Assembly: GCA_044370695.1 (NCBI GenBank)
Contig: JBILVB010000106.1
Span: 1-13,392 of the forward strand
DNA length: 13,392 bases
Origin: JBEIFW01 sp044370695
GTDB lineage: Bacteria > Actinomycetota > Acidimicrobiia > Acidimicrobiales > Ilumatobacteraceae
Reading direction: 5' to 3'
Position 1 is the first letter of the stretch; each line of letters starts with the position of its first letter. Shown in pieces: positions 5,505-12,175 of this stretch. Under the pieces are notes generated by a model, which worked only from the letters and a program-made list of their open reading frames with translations, did no database searches and had not been told where the DNA came from. The translations under genes and the position numbers were made by a program.

Positions 5505-7444
5505 GCCCGGCCCTCCCATCGAGCGCACACGTCGTCGACCACGGCGTCCACCGTACGCCCCGTGGTGTCCACGATCACAGCATCGGCCGCAGCCCGCATC
5601 GGATCGTCGGCGCGGCCCGCGTCGCGCCGGTCGCGCTCGGCGATCGCAACGGCCACCGCCGCCGCGTCCTGCCCGGTCTCGGCGGCGCGGCGACGAGCCC
5701 GTTCCTGCACCGATGCGGTCACGAACAGCTTCAGCCGGGCGTGCGGATAGACGACGGTGCCGAGGTCTCGCCCTTCGGCGACGCCGCCGCCGTGCTCGAT
5801 CGCCCAGCGCCGTTGCCGCCGCTGCAGTTCTCGGCGCACCCCCGGCACGACCGCCACCCGGCTCGCGCCCTGGCTTGCCTCGGCCGAGCGGATCGCGGCC
5901 GAGACGTCGTCGCCGTCGAGCAGCACGCGGCCGCCGGCGTCGACGAGCGACATCGAACGGGCCACGGCGACGACCGCGTCGGCGTCGCCGAGGTCCACCC
6001 CCCGGCGCAGCGCCGCGAGGGCGACGGTCCGGTACTGCGCGCCGGTGTCGAGGTAGGCGAGCCCGAGCCGGGCCGCGACGGCCTTGGCCAGCGTCGACTT
6101 GCCCGCTCCGGCCGGGCCGTCGATGGCGAGCACCCCGCGCCAGGCCGGCCCGGCCCGCAACGTGTCGAGCATCGCCCAGTACCCGGGGAACGTCTTGGCC
6201 ACGCACCCCGGGTCCTCGATCTCGCACCCCGGCACCCGCAGTCCGATCAGGGCCGTCGCCATCGCCATGCGGTGGTCGCCGTAGGTGGCGAAGCGGGCCG
6301 GGCGAACGACGCCGGGACGCACGACCAGGCCGTCGGGCTCCTCGGCCGCGTCGAGCCCGGCGCGGCCGAGTTCGGTGACCACGGCCGCGATCCGATCGGA
6401 CTCCTTGCGGCGGATGAACCCCACGCCCGAGGCCCGGCTCGGGCCGTCGGCGAACGCTGCGACCGCAGCGAAGGTGGGCACCGTGTCGGACACGTCGCGC
6501 AGGTCCGCGTCGACCCCGTGCACGTGCCCGGTCCCGACGACCGTGATCGCCTCGTCCTCGACCTCGACGCACGCGCCCATGCGCTCGAGCACGTCGACGA
6601 ACGCGACGTCGCCCTGCACGCTGGCCCGCCCGAGCCCCTCGACCCGCACCGCCGACCCGGTCAGGGCCGCCAGCGCGAACGGGTACGACGCCGCCGACGC
6701 GTCGGGTTCCACGACGTAGTCGACGGCTCGGTACCCGCCGGGGGCCACCGTGAATCGGGCGCCATCGCAGTCCTCGTCGACGACCGCGCCGAAGGCTCGC
6801 ATCACGGCGATCGTCATCTCGACGTACGGCCGCGACACGAGCGGAGTGGTCAGCTCCACGACGAGACCCGACGCGAGGCAGGGACCCGCGAGCAGCAAGC
6901 CGGACAGGAACTGCGAGGACACGTCCCCGGCCACTGCGACGTGTCCGCCGGCCGTGCCGCCGGCATCCGAGGGAGCGATCGTCACGGCCACCGGCAGCGC
7001 GTCGGGGGCGCCGGCCGGTTCCAGCGTCGCGCCGAGGGACCGCAGGGCGCGGAAGGTCTCGCCCATGGGCCGGGCCCGCATCTGCGCGCTCGCGTCCACC
7101 CGGTACCGACCCGAACCGGCGAGCAGGAGGGGAAGCACGAACCGGGCCGTCGTCCCCGACGAGCGCACGTCGAGCACCACGTCGCGCGCCGGCGGGACGC
7201 TCGACGCCCAACCCGTGACGGCGATCCGCTCCCCCGGCCGGTCCCATGCGAGGTCCGACCCCAGGGCGCGCACCACCCCGACCATCGCCTCGGTGTCGTC
7301 GGCGTCGAGCACGCCGCGCACCGTGCTCACGCCGACGGCGAGCGCGGCGCACACCAGCGCCCGATTGGTGATGCTCTTCGACCCGGGGAGCGCGACCACC
7401 GCTGACACCGGCCCGGGGAGCGGCTCGACGGCGAGCGTGTCCAC
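5501..7444 (-). CDS. aroA-cmk: Fused EPSP synthase (AroA) and cytidylate kinase (Cmk)
   Basis: One continuous 647-residue frame joins two enzymes. Residues 1 to about 430 are 3-phosphoshikimate 1-carboxyvinyltransferase, which joins shikimate-3-phosphate and PEP to give EPSP: PGSKSITNR (20-28), SSGTTAR (95-101), SSQFL (176-180), catalytic D320, RKESDR (346-351) and YGDHRMAM (388-395). The SSQFL form resembles the E. coli (glyphosate-sensitive class I) type. Residues from about 437 are cytidylate kinase, which phosphorylates CMP and dCMP: P-loop GPAGAGKST (443-451), DTGAQYR (466-472), EGRDLGTVV (557-565), and the CMP-binding ERDRRDAGR region (603-611). Only a few residues separate the domains and there is no stop or frameshift, so this looks like a true fusion. 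The same order is annotated in Burkholderiales (PRK11860 type). The GTG at 7444 lies 2 nt after the tyrA stop and directly precedes the conserved N-terminus. Confidence 0.93.
   Translation of the reverse strand: MDTLAVEPLPGPVSAVVALPGSKSITNRALVCAALAVGVSTVRGVLDADDTEAMVGVVRALGSDLAWDRPGERIAVTGWASSVPPARDVVLDVRSSGTTARFVLPLLLAGSGRYRVDASAQMRARPMGETFRALRSLGATLEPAGAPDALPVAVTIAPSDAGGTAGGHVAVAGDVSSQFLSGLLLAGPCLASGLVVELTTPLVSRPYVEMTIAVMRAFGAVVDEDCDGARFTVAPGGYRAVDYVVEPDASAASYPFALAALTGSAVRVEGLGRASVQGDVAFVDVLERMGACVEVEDEAITVVGTGHVHGVDADLRDVSDTVPTFAAVAAFADGPSRASGVGFIRRKESDRIAAVVTELGRAGLDAAEEPDGLVVRPGVVRPARFATYGDHRMAMATALIGLRVPGCEIEDPGCVAKTFPGYWAMLDTLRAGPAWRGVLAIDGPAGAGKSTLAKAVAARLGLAYLDTGAQYRTVALAALRRGVDLGDADAVVAVARSMSLVDAGGRVLLDGDDVSAAIRSAEASQGASRVAVVPGVRRELQRRQRRWAIEHGGGVAEGRDLGTVVYPHARLKLFVTASVQERARRRAAETGQDAAAVAVAIAERDRRDAGRADDPMRAAADAVIVDTTGRTVDAVVDDVCARWEGRA
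5511..5517 (-). promoter_or_regulatory. Ribosome-binding site of plsC
   Basis: Minus-strand GGGAGGG lies 6 nt before the plsC ATG, inside the end of cmk. It is the strongest Shine-Dalgarno sequence in the operon, so plsC may be translated independently as well as by coupling. Confidence 0.7.
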
Positions 7445-7446
7445 CG

Positions 7447-8508
7447 TCAGTCCAGCCGCCGCACGCCCGGACGGAACCCGCGAGCGATCAGGCCCCCACG
7501 GAACAGGTCGGTGGCGGGTGCCTCCACGACCAGGTAGAGCACGCCACGCTCCCCCTCGGCGCTGTGGGTCACCTCGAAGTCGGCGATGTTCACGCCGAGC
7601 TCGGACGCGAGCGTGAACACCTCGGCCGCCGCACCCGGGCGGTCCGGGATCGGGATGCGCACCTCGGCCAGGTCCTCGGTGCGGGCGAGCCGGCTCGGCA
7701 GGTTGGCCCGGGCGTGCCGGGCCCGCAGCAGCCTCGCCTCCAGCCCGCCGCGGTCGCCCTCGGCGACGATCCGGCGCACCGCACCCAGACCGGCGATCAA
7801 CCCGTCGAGGCCGTCGAGGATCGCCGCCCGGTTGTCGGCGCAGATGTCGAGCCAGATGCGGGGATGACCCGATGCGATGCGGGTCATGTCGCGAAAGCCG
7901 CCCGCCGCGAGGCGCAGCAGCGACGCGTGCTCGACGGCGCGCTCCTCGGCGAGCAGCATCAGCGTCGCAGCGGTCAGGTGCGGCACGTGGCTCACGACGG
8001 CGACGAGCGCGTCGTGACGGTCCGGCGGCAGCGCCACCACCTCGGCCCCGAGATCGCTCACGACGGCGGCCACCGTCGAAAAGGTCGTGTCGGCCGTCGC
8101 CTCGGTCGGCGTGAGCACCCACACCGCACCGGAGAACAGCTCCGCGTCGGCACCGTCGAGCCCGTCGAGCTCGCTGCCCGCCATCGGGTGTCCGCCGACG
8201 TAACGCGCTTCGGGACCGACGGTCGCGACGAGCGCGGCCTTGGTCGACCCGACGTCGGTGACCACGCCGGACGTCGCGGCCAGCGCCCGGCGCACGGCGT
8301 CGGCCGCCGCCCCGACCGGGGTGGCGACGACGGTGACCTCCGCGTCCGGGTCGAGCCCGGCGGCGTCGATGACCCCGAGCGCTACGGCGTGGTCGGCCCG
8401 ACCGGGTACGGCGTCGTCCCCGCTGACGTGCCAGGCCCGGGCCCGCAGGGCCTTGGCGACGCTTCCCCCGATCAGCCCCAGCCCGATGACGTTGGCGCGC
8501 CGGCTCAC
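7447..8508 (-). CDS. tyrA: Prephenate dehydrogenase with C-terminal ACT domain
   Basis: This enzyme oxidatively decarboxylates prephenate to 4-hydroxyphenylpyruvate, committing carbon to tyrosine. The 353-residue protein has an N-terminal Rossmann fold (GLGLIGGS, 9-16), DVGSTK (85-90), GGHPMAGSE (105-113, with a family-conserved His107), SHVPHL (173-178, H174 the likely catalytic histidine) and the helical dimerisation domain (GFRDMTR, 204-210). An acidic D31/D32 at the end of the second strand suggests preference for NAD over NADP. Residues about 281-345 form an ACT domain (IPDRPGAAAEVF and following), so feedback control by an amino acid, probably tyrosine, is expected. The GTG at 8508 overlaps the aroH stop as GTGA. 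The frame runs open upstream over aroH, but the Rossmann motif places the start here. Confidence 0.95.
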   Translation of the reverse strand: MSRRANVIGLGLIGGSVAKALRARAWHVSGDDAVPGRADHAVALGVIDAAGLDPDAEVTVVATPVGAAADAVRRALAATSGVVTDVGSTKAALVATVGPEARYVGGHPMAGSELDGLDGADAELFSGAVWVLTPTEATADTTFSTVAAVVSDLGAEVVALPPDRHDALVAVVSHVPHLTAATLMLLAEERAVEHASLLRLAAGGFRDMTRIASGHPRIWLDICADNRAAILDGLDGLIAGLGAVRRIVAEGDRGGLEARLLRARHARANLPSRLARTEDLAEVRIPIPDRPGAAAEVFTLASELGVNIADFEVTHSAEGERGVLYLVVEAPATDLFRGGLIARGFRPGVRRLD

Positions 8509-8873
8509 GGCCGGGCGGCGAGGTCGGGCCGCAACGCCACCGCCCCGTGGAGATAGACGTGACGGAGCTGGTCGCGCGGCCGGTCCATCTCCACGTGCGC
8601 GAGCAGGCGGACGCACTTGGGCAGGCTGCCGTCGATCACGAGTTCCTGGGCCCCGAGGATCGCCACCTCGCCCAACCCGCACGCGCGTGCGGCGGTGGCG
8701 GGGTGGAAGCTGTGCAGGTCGGCGGTGGCCGTGACGAACAGGCTGATCAGGTCGTCCGCGGCGAGGCCGTTGCGCTCCAACAGTGCGAGCACCAGTTCAC
8801 CGACGCGCGACCGCACCTCCTCGGGGGTGTCGTCGTCGACGGTGGTGGCACCTCGGAGGGCTCGCACGGGCAC
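8505..8873 (-). CDS. aroH: Monofunctional chorismate mutase, AroH class
   Basis: This enzyme rearranges chorismate to prephenate, the substrate of TyrA encoded immediately downstream. The 122-residue protein has the length and motifs of the trimeric Bacillus subtilis AroH fold, not the helical AroQ type: RGATTV (7-12), TATADLHSFHPA (48-59), AQEL (75-78), KCVRLL (86-91) and HVYLHGAVALRPDL (105-118). The active-site residues known for B. subtilis, R7, R63, E78, R90 and Y108, correspond to R7, R63, E77, R89 and Y107; the position of C75 is a glycine (G74). The GTG at 8873 keeps R7 in the usual register; a second GTG at 8867 is possible. No ribosome-binding site is evident for either. The rluB stop ends 11 nt upstream, and the 3' end overlaps tyrA by 4 nt. 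Confidence 0.95.
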   Translation of the reverse strand: MPVRALRGATTVDDDTPEEVRSRVGELVLALLERNGLAADDLISLFVTATADLHSFHPATAARACGLGEVAILGAQELVIDGSLPKCVRLLAHVEMDRPRDQLRHVYLHGAVALRPDLAARP

Positions 8874-8884
8874 GGCGGGCGAGA

Positions 8885-9676
8885 CTAGAGGCTGCGCTCG
8901 TGCTCCGCCCCGCCCGTCATCGGGCCGGCACCGCCGGCCTCGTACAGGGCGCGCACCTCCCGGGCGCTCAGCCGGCGCCACGCGCCCGGGGCGAGCGTGC
9001 GGTCCGCGATCGGGCCGATGCGGGTGCGGACCAGCCGGCGCACCGGGTGGCCGACTGCGGCGCACATCCGGCGCACCTGGCGGTTGCGCCCTTCGTGGAT
9101 CACGATCCGCAGCACGGACGGACCGAGCGCGGTGACCTTGGCCGGCGCGGTCGGGCCGTCGTCGAGCTCGACCCCGCGCCGAAGCCGGCGAAGCGCCGTC
9201 GGGCCCGGCACGCCGTCGACCTCGACGAGATACTCCTTCTCGGTGCCGTGCCGGGGGTGCATCAACCGGTTGGCGAGCTCGCCGTCGTTGGTCATCACCA
9301 GCAAGCCCTCGCTGTCGGCGTCGAGCCGCCCGACGGGGAACACCCGGGGCTCGCTCGGCACGAACTCGACGACCACCGGGCGACCCTGCGGATCGCGGGC
9401 GGTGGTCACCACCCCGATCGGCTTGTTCAGCAGGTAGTACACGAGCCCCGGTACCGTCGGAACCGGGACCCCGTCGACCGCGATCGCGTCCCGGTGCGGG
9501 TGCACCCGGCGGCCGAGCACGGCCACCTCGCCGTTGACGGTGACGCGTCGGGCCGCGATCAGCTCCTCGCACACCCGCCGGCTGCCGAACCCGACCTGGG
9601 CGAGCACCTTCTGCAGCCGCTCGCCGTCGGCCGCGGCCGCGGCGGCGAGCTGCTCCCACAGCGGCGGTTCAACCAT
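8885..9676 (-). CDS. rluB: 23S rRNA pseudouridine synthase, RsuA/RluB family
   Basis: RluB modifies a uridine in the peptidyl-transferase region of 23S rRNA (U2605 in E. coli). The 263-residue protein has an N-terminal S4 RNA-binding domain (about 18-66, ERLQKVLAQVGFGSRR) and the pseudouridine synthase catalytic domain with GRLDADSEGLL (116-126, catalytic D119), the HGTEKEYLV block (143-151) and EGRNRQVRRM (195-204). RluB, RluE, RluF and RsuA share these motifs, but the position next to scpAB is typical of RluB in actinobacteria and firmicutes. The ATG at 9676 overlaps the end of scpB by 8 nt (ATG-gt-TGA), so translation is probably coupled; there is no separate ribosome-binding site. The last ten or so residues (TGGAEHERSL) are an unconserved tail. 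Confidence 0.94.
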   Translation of the reverse strand: MVEPPLWEQLAAAAAADGERLQKVLAQVGFGSRRVCEELIAARRVTVNGEVAVLGRRVHPHRDAIAVDGVPVPTVPGLVYYLLNKPIGVVTTARDPQGRPVVVEFVPSEPRVFPVGRLDADSEGLLVMTNDGELANRLMHPRHGTEKEYLVEVDGVPGPTALRRLRRGVELDDGPTAPAKVTALGPSVLRIVIHEGRNRQVRRMCAAVGHPVRRLVRTRIGPIADRTLAPGAWRRLSAREVRALYEAGGAGPMTGGAEHERSL

Positions 9677-10364
9677 CGGACGACGCGGGTGGCACTCGCA
9701 GACCGTGCTCGAGCGCTTCGACGACGTCGGCGCCGGGCACGTGGTCCGCGAGCGGCGGCAAGTCGGCGAGCGCAGCGAGGCCGAGCTTCTCGAGGAACGT
9801 CGCCGTCGTACCCCACAACACCGCCTGTCCCGGCCCCGGGTCGCGGCCGACCTGGTCGATCCAGCCCCGGGCGGCCAGCGTGCGCAGCACGCCGTCGGGA
9901 TCGACGCCGCGGATCGACGCGATCTGGGCACGCGAGATCGGTTGCTTGTAGGCGACGATCGCGAGGGTCTCGAGCGCAGCGGGCGACAGGCGGGCGGTCT
10001 GCCCCTCGAGCACGAACCGCTCCACCACGGGCGCGAGGTCCGGGTGGCTCTGGTAGCGCCACCCGCCGGCGACGTGGACGAGACGGAAGCCGTGGCCCGC
10101 CTCCTCGTAGGCCGCGGCGAGCCGGCGGCACAGGTCGTCGATCGTCGAGGCCGGCACCTCGAGCAACTGGGCCAGCAGCGCCGCGGGCACCGGGTCGATC
10201 GCCACCATGACCACCGCCTCGATGGCCCGCACCACCTCCTCGGCCACGCCGGCCGGATCGTCGCGGTCCGGATCGTCGCGGTCCGGATCGTCGCGGTGCG
10301 GATCGGACCCGAGCCGGCGGGCCAGGTCGCGCAGGTCCGGGTGGAGTTCGTCGTCGCCGGTCAC
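9669..10364 (-). CDS. scpB: Segregation and condensation protein B
   Basis: ScpB is the winged-helix dimer that binds the kleisin ScpA in the SMC condensin complex for chromosome compaction and segregation. The 231-residue protein contains the two winged-helix domains (about 40-115 and 125-195) and the family signature LSPAALETLAIVAYKQPISR (126-145), followed by IRGVDPDGVL (151-160) and LWGTTATFLEKLGL (183-196). The first 40 residues are acidic, probably disordered, and carry a DDPDR-type pentapeptide repeated three times by a 15-bp DNA repeat. The GTG at 10364 is 4 nt past the scpA stop and has GAGGGG 7 nt upstream. The 3' end overlaps rluB by 8 nt. Confidence 0.96.
   Translation of the reverse strand: MTGDDELHPDLRDLARRLGSDPHRDDPDRDDPDRDDPAGVAEEVVRAIEAVVMVAIDPVPAALLAQLLEVPASTIDDLCRRLAAAYEEAGHGFRLVHVAGGWRYQSHPDLAPVVERFVLEGQTARLSPAALETLAIVAYKQPISRAQIASIRGVDPDGVLRTLAARGWIDQVGRDPGPGQAVLWGTTATFLEKLGLAALADLPPLADHVPGADVVEALEHGLRVPPASSDG
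10253..10306 (-). repeat. 15-bp in-frame tandem repeat in scpB
   Basis: Three perfect tandem copies of a 15-bp unit (ccggatcgtcgcggt on the plus strand, 10253-10297) are followed by a partial fourth copy with one mismatch (10298-10306). Because 15 is a multiple of three, the repeat stays in frame and encodes the acidic DPDRD-like stretch at residues 20-37 of ScpB. Copy number could change without a frameshift. Confidence 0.95.
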
Positions 10365-10368
10365 CGGG

Positions 10369-11139
10369 TCACCCCTCGTAGTCGTCCACGGCGAAGGCGG
10401 TGACGAGCTCCGAGCCGAGCCACACGACCTCGATCTCGCCGAACACGTCGAACTGCTCGAGGTCCACGAAGCCCTGCTTGAACAGCTCCAGCAGCGCGAG
10501 GAAGCTGACGATGACCTCGATGCGATCGTCCATCTCGTCGGTCAGGGCCCGGAACGTGGCCCGCCCGACCATGGCGAGCCGGGTGGCCAGGCCGTCGACG
10601 GCTTCGGCCACGGTCAGCCGGATCGGGTTCACGTGATGCAGGTCGACGGTGACGACCGGCTTGGGCGTGGTCGCCCGCAGGTACGCCTGGCGAAGGCGCT
10701 CGGGGCGCAGGCCCTCCAACGGATCGGGGGCCAGCCGCAAGAACCGCTCCTCGAGCCCGGCTTGGCGTGGCCACGACCGCCCGGCCGCCTCGGCGAGCCC
10801 GTCGAGCACGGCGGCGACGTCCTTGAACGTCTTGCATTCGAGCAGGCGGGCGAGCAGCAGGTCGCGCTCTTCCCACAGCGCGAGCTCCTCGTCGACGTCG
10901 ACGTCGTCCCGCCCGGGCAGCAGGCGGCGGGCCTTCAGCTCCACGAGCGTGGCGGCGATCAGCAGGAACTCGGTGGCCACCTCGAGATCGACCGCCTGTA
11001 TCCGCTCGATCTCGGCGAGGTACGCATCGACGATCCGCGTGAGGGAGATCTCGTAGAGGTCGACCTTCTCCTCGAGGATCAGGTGCAGGAGGAGGTCGAA
11101 CGGGCCCTCGAACACCGGGGTGGAGACCTCGACCGCCAT
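10369..11139 (-). CDS. scpA: Segregation and condensation protein A (kleisin)
   Basis: ScpA bridges the heads of the SMC dimer and recruits ScpB in the bacterial condensin complex. The 256-residue protein begins with the diagnostic FEGPFDLLLHLI block (10-21), followed by the helical SMC-neck-binding segment with EFLLIAATLVELKARRLLP (57-75), an acidic linker and a C-terminal winged helix (about 205-245, including IVSFLALLELFKQG). All are typical of ScpA, as is the length. The ATG at 11139 is the first gene of the nine-gene minus-strand run. Only 9 nt separate it from a TACCCT -10 element and no ribosome-binding site is present, so its mRNA is probably leaderless or nearly so. It is divergent from trpS. 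Confidence 0.97.
   Translation of the reverse strand: MAVEVSTPVFEGPFDLLLHLILEEKVDLYEISLTRIVDAYLAEIERIQAVDLEVATEFLLIAATLVELKARRLLPGRDDVDVDEELALWEERDLLLARLLECKTFKDVAAVLDGLAEAAGRSWPRQAGLEERFLRLAPDPLEGLRPERLRQAYLRATTPKPVVTVDLHHVNPIRLTVAEAVDGLATRLAMVGRATFRALTDEMDDRIEVIVSFLALLELFKQGFVDLEQFDVFGEIEVVWLGSELVTAFAVDDYEG
10372..10377 (-). promoter_or_regulatory. Ribosome-binding site of scpB
   Basis: Minus-strand GAGGGG lies 7 nt before the scpB GTG and overlaps the last codons of scpA. It supports the GTG at 10364 as the start, which places the acidic repeat inside the protein. Confidence 0.55.
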
Positions 11140-11148
11140 GGAACGGTC

Positions 11149-11154
11149 AGGGTA
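11149..11154 (-). promoter_or_regulatory. Putative -10 element (TACCCT) of the scpA operon
   Basis: TACCCT on the minus strand matches TAnnnT and is followed by 9 nt and then the scpA ATG. A transcription start 6-8 nt downstream would leave at most a few nucleotides of leader, consistent with the lack of a ribosome-binding site. Confidence 0.55.
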
Positions 11155-11173
11155 GCCCGCGCCCCGGCACGGC

Positions 11174-11179
11174 TACCCT
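11174..11179 (+). promoter_or_regulatory. Putative -10 element (TACCCT) of trpS
   Basis: TACCCT is followed by 10 nt and then the trpS ATG at 11190, with no Shine-Dalgarno sequence between, as expected for a leaderless or near-leaderless transcript. It is the mirror copy of the scpA -10. Confidence 0.55.
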
Positions 11180-11189
11180 GACGCCCCGT

Positions 11190-12173
11190 ATGCCCCGTGT
11201 CCTGTCCTGCATCCAGCCCACCGGCGAGGTCCATCTCGGCAACCTGCTCGGTGCGCTGGTGAACTGGGTCGAGGGCCAGCACGAGAACAGCTTCCACGGC
11301 ATCGTCGACCTCCACGCGCTGTCGATCCACCCCGATCCGGCCGAGCTTCGGACGAACACGGTCAACCTGGCGATGGTGTTGTACGCCGTCGGCCTCGACC
11401 CGGACCGGTGCACGGTCTTCGTCCAGAGCCACGTGCCCGAGCACCCGCAGCTCGGCTGGGTGATGGAGTGCATGGCGTCCTACGGCGAGCTGTCCCGCAT
11501 GACGCAGTTCAAGGACAAGTCGTCCAAGGCCGGCGGCGGCTTCGTGTCGGCGGGGCTGCTCACCTATCCCGCGCTGCAGGCCGCCGACATCGTGCTCTAC
11601 GACGCCGACGAGGTACCGGTCGGCGAGGATCAGCGCCAGCACATCGAGCTCACGCGCGACCTCGCCATCCGGTTCAACACCAAGTACGGCGACACCTTCG
11701 TCGTGCCGCGCATGGTCGCGCCGGCCGCAGGCGCCCGGGTGATGGACCTCCAGGAACCGGGTCGGAAGATGTCGAAGTCGAACGACAGCCCGCAGGGCAT
11801 CGTGTACGTGCTCGAGGAGCCGACGTCGATCGTGAAGAAGTTCAAGCGTGCCGTCACCGATTCCGATGCCGAGGTCCGCTACGACCCCGCCGCGAAGCCC
11901 GGTGTGTCCAACCTGCTCGAGATCCTCGCTGCGGTCACCGGCCGCACCCCGACCGAGGCGGCCGCCGGCTACACCCAGTACGGCCCCCTGAAGTCCGACG
12001 CGGCCGAGGCCGTGGTCGAGTACCTGCGCCCGGTGCAGGCCCGCTACGCCGAGCTCGCCGCCGATCCCGGCGAGGTGGCCCGCCTGTTGCGCATCGGCTC
12101 GGGCAAGGCCCGGGCCGTCGCATCGGCCACCCTCGAGCGCGCGTACCGGGCGCTCGGACTCCTGCCCGGCTGA
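11190..12173 (+). CDS. trpS: Tryptophanyl-tRNA synthetase
   Basis: This class I aminoacyl-tRNA synthetase charges tRNA-Trp. The 327-residue protein is of normal bacterial TrpRS length. It shows the N-terminal SCIQPTGEVHLGN block (6-18) containing the HIGH-equivalent HLGN (15-18), the tRNA/Trp-pocket segment PVGEDQRQHIELTRDLA (143-159) and the KMSKS loop (193-197). The family usually has Gly where C7 stands. The ATG at 11190 gives the standard N-terminus and sits 10 nt from the TACCCT -10, with no ribosome-binding site. The gene is divergent from scpA; in many bacteria trpS lies upstream of scpA on the same strand. Its stop is only 2 nt from the stop of the converging trmI, so any terminator must lie inside the trmI coding sequence. 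Confidence 0.97.
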   Translation: MPRVLSCIQPTGEVHLGNLLGALVNWVEGQHENSFHGIVDLHALSIHPDPAELRTNTVNLAMVLYAVGLDPDRCTVFVQSHVPEHPQLGWVMECMASYGELSRMTQFKDKSSKAGGGFVSAGLLTYPALQAADIVLYDADEVPVGEDQRQHIELTRDLAIRFNTKYGDTFVVPRMVAPAAGARVMDLQEPGRKMSKSNDSPQGIVYVLEEPTSIVKKFKRAVTDSDAEVRYDPAAKPGVSNLLEILAAVTGRTPTEAAAGYTQYGPLKSDAAEAVVEYLRPVQARYAELAADPGEVARLLRIGSGKARAVASATLERAYRALGLLPG

Positions 12174-12175
12174 AC

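Larger units (their letters stand above)
11146..11182. promoter_or_regulatory. Perfect 12-bp inverted repeat forming a symmetric divergent promoter between scpA and trpS
   Basis: The 50-nt gap between the two start codons contains arms gtcagggtagcc (11146-11157) and ggctaccctgac (11171-11182), exact reverse complements separated by 13 nt. Each arm includes an outward-facing TACCCT that fits the actinobacterial TAnnnT -10 consensus. The -10s lie 9 nt (scpA) and 10 nt (trpS) from the ATGs. No -35 resembling TTGACA is seen at 17 nt. The same symmetry could also serve as an operator for a dimeric regulator. Confidence 0.6.

Noticed and set aside
6030..6055. DTGAQYR in place of the common DTGAMYR motif of cytidylate kinase as evidence of altered specificity
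   Set aside because: That position already varies between family members (Ile in E. coli), and the CMP-binding Arg/Asp residues are retained.
5505..7352. Upstream in-frame extension of plsC to over 800 residues
   Set aside because: The extra sequence is Arg/Gly-rich and lies out of frame over aroA-cmk. The PlsC homology begins at the ATG at 5504, which has its own strong ribosome-binding site.
7445..8122. Upstream in-frame extension of aroA-cmk into tyrA
   Set aside because: EPSP synthase homology starts at the GTG at 7444, and the extension only covers tyrA in another frame.
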